From Desulfobacteraceae bacterium (GTDB taxonomy: Bacteria; Desulfobacterota; Desulfobacteria; Desulfobacterales; Desulfatirhabdiaceae): DNA of 16,954 bases. This document shows positions 14,015-16,954 of the stretch, piece by piece. The translations under genes and the position numbers were made by a program. The stretch lies in NCBI GenBank assembly GCA_027325475.1, contig DAIEFO010000012.1, positions 1 through 16,954 on the forward strand. The letters run 5' to 3'. The notes under the pieces were generated by a model, which was not told the DNA's origin, ran no database searches, and worked only from the letters and a program-made list of their open reading frames with translations. Within the stretch, counting starts at the first letter, position 1. Each line of letters opens with the position of its first letter.

Positions 14015-14058
14015 CCCCTTCATCATCGAAGTTTCTTTCGAATGGCCATGGGACCCCT

Positions 14059-15804
14059 ATGATATTGTTTCACCTCAAAGACAGACATCGACGTATTTTA
14101 TCCCTGATCAAAGACAATCGGCTCCGGCTTTTTTGGGCCATGCTGTGCATGCTTGTCATGGCGGCTGCCACATCTGCGACCGCCTTTCTGGTCAAACCCG
14201 TGATGGACGATATCTTCGTCAACCGGAATGTCCGGATGCTCACGCTGATTCCCATTGCTGTGGTGCTGATTTACCTGATGCGCGGGTTCAGCATGTATGG
14301 CCAGGAATATCTGATGAACTATGTCGGACAGGGTATTATCCGCAGACTCAGGAATATGCTGTATGACCACATCCAGGACCTGCCCCTGTCGTTTTTTCAT
14401 CAGGAGAAAACAGGCGTACTGATGTCCCGGATTACCAACGATGTCAATATCATCAAGGCGATGGTATCCACCGCTGTCACCAGCAGCCTCAGGGACTGTT
14501 TTACCATCATCGGTCTTGTTGCGGTTGTTTTTTACAGAGACTGGCGACTGGCGCTATATGCGATGATTATTCTGCCGGTTGCTTTTCTGCCGATCGTCAA
14601 ATTCGGCAGACGGGTTCGGCGGGTCAGTACCGGATGCCAAGAGGCAATGGCGGATATGAGCGCTTTTTTGCATGAAACATTTTCAGGCAATAAAATTGTC
14701 AAAGCTTTCGGGATGGAATCCTATGAAAAAGAACGCTTTCATGAAAAAACACATCAATTGTTTCTTCTGGAAATGAAAGCGGTCGTGGCCCGATCGCTAT
14801 CCTCCCCCATCATGGAATTTCTGGCTGGCGTCGGCATTGCGTTTATCATCTGGTATGGCGGATATCGGGTCATCAGCGGCGCATCCACAGCCGGTACATT
14901 TTTCTCTTTCATGGCGGCGGTACTCATGCTGTATGATCCGGTCAAAAAGCTGACAGGTCTGAACAACTCCATTCAGGAGGGGCTGGCCGCCTCGGACAGG
15001 GTTTTTGATATCGTCGAAAAAGAATCCGTCATCTCGGAGTGCGACACGCCTGTGGATATTCCATCCGGCCCCCACGCCGTCACATTCGATGACGTCAGTT
15101 TCGGCTACGACACTGGCGACGACATGGTGCTGAAACATATCACAGTCACCGTCAACCCCGGAGAGATACTGGCGCTGGTCGGAATGAGCGGCGGCGGCAA
15201 AACATCCATGGTCAATTTGATCCCCAGATTTTATGATGTCACCCGCGGTATCATCGAAATCGACGGTATCGATATCCGCAAAGCGTCTTTAAAATCGCTG
15301 CGCCGGCAGATCGCCATTGTCACCCAGGAGCCTATTCTGTTCAATGACACCATTCGCAATAACATCGCATACGGAAACCCTTCCACCCCTTTTGAGGATA
15401 TTGTCGAAGCAGCCAAAGCAGCGTATGCCTATGAATTTATCGAACGACTTCCCCGGCAGTTCGATACCTCCATCGGCGAGTTGGGCAGCCGGCTTTCAGG
15501 CGGCGAAAAACAGCGGATATGTATTGCCAGAGCACTCCTTAAAAACGCACCGATTTTAATTCTGGATGAAGCCACATCTTCTCTGGATTCCGAAGCAGAG
15601 ATGCTGGTTCAGAAAGCACTGGAAAATCTCATGAAGGGGCGCACTACGTTTGTCATCGCACACCGTCTTTCCACCATCGGATACGCCAGCCGGATCATTG
15701 TCATCGTGAATGGCGAAATTGTCGAGCAGGGAACCCATGAGGAGCTGCTCTCCCAACAGGGCGAATACTGTAAACTTCATGACATGCAGTTTACAGCCCG
15801 ATGA
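14059..15804 (+). CDS. msbA: Lipid A export ABC transporter MsbA
   Basis: Homodimeric ABC exporter that flips core-lipid A across the inner membrane. The 581 residues are an N-terminal six-helix transmembrane domain (about 20-320; opening helix LFWAMLCMLVMAAATSATAF, then the family segment LPLSFFHQEKTGVLMSRITND) fused to an ATPase domain with Walker A GMSGGGKTS (375-383), Q-loop VTQEPILF, signature LSGGEKQR (479-486), Walker B ILILDEATSSLD (499-510) and the H-loop AHRLS. General multidrug exporters share this architecture, but placement after lpxB favours MsbA. No good ribosome binding site precedes the ATG at 14059. The stop overlaps the next start by 4 nt (ATGA). Confidence 0.92.
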   Translation: MILFHLKDRHRRILSLIKDNRLRLFWAMLCMLVMAAATSATAFLVKPVMDDIFVNRNVRMLTLIPIAVVLIYLMRGFSMYGQEYLMNYVGQGIIRRLRNMLYDHIQDLPLSFFHQEKTGVLMSRITNDVNIIKAMVSTAVTSSLRDCFTIIGLVAVVFYRDWRLALYAMIILPVAFLPIVKFGRRVRRVSTGCQEAMADMSAFLHETFSGNKIVKAFGMESYEKERFHEKTHQLFLLEMKAVVARSLSSPIMEFLAGVGIAFIIWYGGYRVISGASTAGTFFSFMAAVLMLYDPVKKLTGLNNSIQEGLAASDRVFDIVEKESVISECDTPVDIPSGPHAVTFDDVSFGYDTGDDMVLKHITVTVNPGEILALVGMSGGGKTSMVNLIPRFYDVTRGIIEIDGIDIRKASLKSLRRQIAIVTQEPILFNDTIRNNIAYGNPSTPFEDIVEAAKAAYAYEFIERLPRQFDTSIGELGSRLSGGEKQRICIARALLKNAPILILDEATSSLDSEAEMLVQKALENLMKGRTTFVIAHRLSTIGYASRIIVIVNGEIVEQGTHEELLSQQGEYCKLHDMQFTAR

Positions 15805-16475
15805 ATTCACCCTCACGACATCTGTGCCATGTTCTGCTCCTGTTTGGGGGATGCACCCTGCTCTTCTATCTGTTTCCACAGTTAGATATTCCGGTTTCGT
15901 CCTTCTTTTACAATCCTCTCAAGGGGGGATTTTATTTGTCGGAAACCCTTCCGTGCCGAATCATATACATCTCTGTTGAAATATTGGCGGCCTGCTGGAG
16001 CATCTTGTCGGTAGCGCTGCTCATCGTTACCGGAATACGACGGAAACCATTCGGGATGTTGACACTTAAGCGCCTTATCTATCTTGTGGCGGTACTCGCC
16101 ATAGGTCCAGGCCTGATCGTCAATGTTCTTTTAAAAGATCACTGGGGCCGGGCCAGACCCTACACCATTCAGCAGTTCGGCGGCGCATCAACCTTCAGTC
16201 CTCCCTATGAAATATCTCAGGAATGCCATCATAACTGTTCATTTGTCTCTGGTCATGCAGCCATGGCATTTTATTTTATTGCATTTGCATTCATATTCCC
16301 TGTACGCCGCAGACAGATAGCTGGGATCACCGGACTTTACAGCGTCGTGACAGGCATTGTACGTATCGTTCAGGGCGGTCATTTTCTGAGCGATGTCCTT
16401 TTTGCCTACGTGATTGTCTATGCGATTGCAGCGCTTTTATATGACGTCATGTTTGAAAGGAGTTCCGCAGGATGA
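15801..16475 (+). CDS. PAP2-family membrane phosphatase, LpxE/LpxF-like candidate
   Basis: A 224-residue integral membrane phosphatase of the PAP2 superfamily with about five to six predicted membrane helices. All three active-site motifs are visible: KDHWGRARP (112-120), SGH (150-152; His152 as proton donor) and R188-x5-H194-x3-D198 (His194 as nucleophile). The residue before Arg188 is Val rather than the consensus Ser. Between motifs 1 and 2 is a segment FGGASTF then CHHNCSFVSGH, which from memory is shared with lipid A phosphatases of the LpxE/LpxF group rather than with phosphatidylglycerophosphate or undecaprenyl-diphosphate phosphatases. Together with 4-nt overlaps with msbA and the following glycosyltransferase, this suggests periplasmic-side removal of a lipid A phosphate. 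UppP-type undecaprenyl-diphosphate recycling is the main alternative. Confidence 0.88.
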   Translation: MNSPSRHLCHVLLLFGGCTLLFYLFPQLDIPVSSFFYNPLKGGFYLSETLPCRIIYISVEILAACWSILSVALLIVTGIRRKPFGMLTLKRLIYLVAVLAIGPGLIVNVLLKDHWGRARPYTIQQFGGASTFSPPYEISQECHHNCSFVSGHAAMAFYFIAFAFIFPVRRRQIAGITGLYSVVTGIVRIVQGGHFLSDVLFAYVIVYAIAALLYDVMFERSSAG

Positions 16476-16954
16476 AAATATCTATTGTTATCCCCGCTTA
16501 TAATGAAGAAGACCGGATTGTCCGGACGCTGGAGCAGACACTGGCATTTTTGTCTCGGCAGAATTATGACAGCGAGATTATTGTTGTCAGTGATGGCAGT
16601 ACCGACAACACCCGCTCTGTTGTGGAAAGATTTGCGGCTGTGAGCACCATATCCCTGCGGGTCATTGAATATTTTCCGAATGCTGGCAAAGGTTATGCGG
16701 TCAAGACCGGCATGCTGGCAGCCACCGGGGATATCGTCATGTTCATGGACGCGGATTACGCGGTCCCGATTGAAGACATGAGCAGGGGTCTTCAATATAT
16801 CACTACTGGTGACTATGACATCGCTATCGGCTCTCGCGCCATATCCGGCGCTTCAGTCGTTGACCATCAGAATTTTTTCCGGGAACTGTCCGCCAAACTC
16901 TATAACCTGATCCAGACAGTCTATTTGGGAATTTTTTACAAAGACACCCAGTGC
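16472..16954 (+). CDS. GT2 family glycosyltransferase, polyprenyl-phosphate-sugar synthase type (truncated by window edge)
   Basis: The first 161 codons are present and the frame is open at the right edge. The ATG at 16472 overlaps the PAP2 stop (ATGA) and is preceded by AAAGGAG at 16456-16462. The GT-A fold is recognisable from ISIVIPAYNEEDRI at the N-terminus, IIVVSDGSTDNT for the nucleotide, AGKGYAVKTGM, and the metal-binding VMFMDADYAVP (DAD), then IAIGSRAI and a helix ending YKDTQC. This set is typical of DPM1/ALG5-like enzymes, which transfer a sugar from UDP- or GDP-sugar to polyprenyl phosphate on the cytoplasmic face. The lipid-linked sugar would be used by a periplasmic GT-C transferase. 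The identity of the sugar is unknown. C-terminal membrane helices, if any, lie outside the window. Confidence 0.9.
   Translation, partial: MKISIVIPAYNEEDRIVRTLEQTLAFLSRQNYDSEIIVVSDGSTDNTRSVVERFAAVSTISLRVIEYFPNAGKGYAVKTGMLAATGDIVMFMDADYAVPIEDMSRGLQYITTGDYDIAIGSRAISGASVVDHQNFFRELSAKLYNLIQTVYLGIFYKDTQC

Noticed and set aside
1..16954. CRISPR array, tRNA or rRNA gene, transposase or phage gene
   Set aside because: No regularly spaced repeats, no cloverleaf or rRNA-like sequence, and no transposase or phage protein motifs were seen on either strand.

Overview
The window looks like chromosome from a Gram-negative bacterium of the sulfate-reducing deltaproteobacterial type (Desulfobacterota). The evidence is the gene order lysS-lolC-lolD-bamA-skp-lpxD-fabZ-lpxA-lpxI-oxidoreductase-lpxB-msbA, the use of LpxI rather than LpxH, and a dispersed intergenic repeat that, from memory, resembles ones seen in Desulfobacteraceae. 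No species can be assigned from sequence alone.

Left flank (1-1385). An open frame enters from the left edge and runs into a degenerate repeat copy. Next come a 34-residue lysine-rich small ORF with a strong ribosome binding site, a perfect 11-bp-stem hairpin between convergent genes, and a minus-strand gene for a 165-residue secreted protein of unknown function. About 370 bp of mostly featureless intergenic DNA follows.

Main block (1386-16954). Fourteen genes lie on the plus strand with short gaps or overlaps: lysyl-tRNA synthetase; lipoprotein release from the inner membrane (LolC/E-type permease, LolD ATPase); outer-membrane protein assembly (BamA, Skp); lipid A synthesis (LpxD, LpxA, LpxI, LpxB, with FabZ for the hydroxyacyl supply); a Gfo/Idh/MocA oxidoreductase inside the lipid A genes; the lipid A flippase MsbA; then, by 4-nt overlaps, a PAP2 phosphatase with LpxE/LpxF-like features and a polyprenyl-phosphate-sugar-synthase-like glycosyltransferase cut by the right edge. 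Together they make, export and probably modify the outer membrane.

The most unusual features are two inverted copies of a 130-150 bp MITE-like repeat on either side of lolD. The downstream copy is bounded by an 11-bp direct repeat. Removing it in silico gives a lolD frame that ends 9 nt before bamA, so the element appears to have inserted into a tight operon and now supplies the lolD stop codon. Other points of interest are an additional N-terminal domain in BamA, the embedded oxidoreductase (possibly GnnA-like), and the PAP2-glycosyltransferase pair, which could replace a lipid A phosphate with a sugar.
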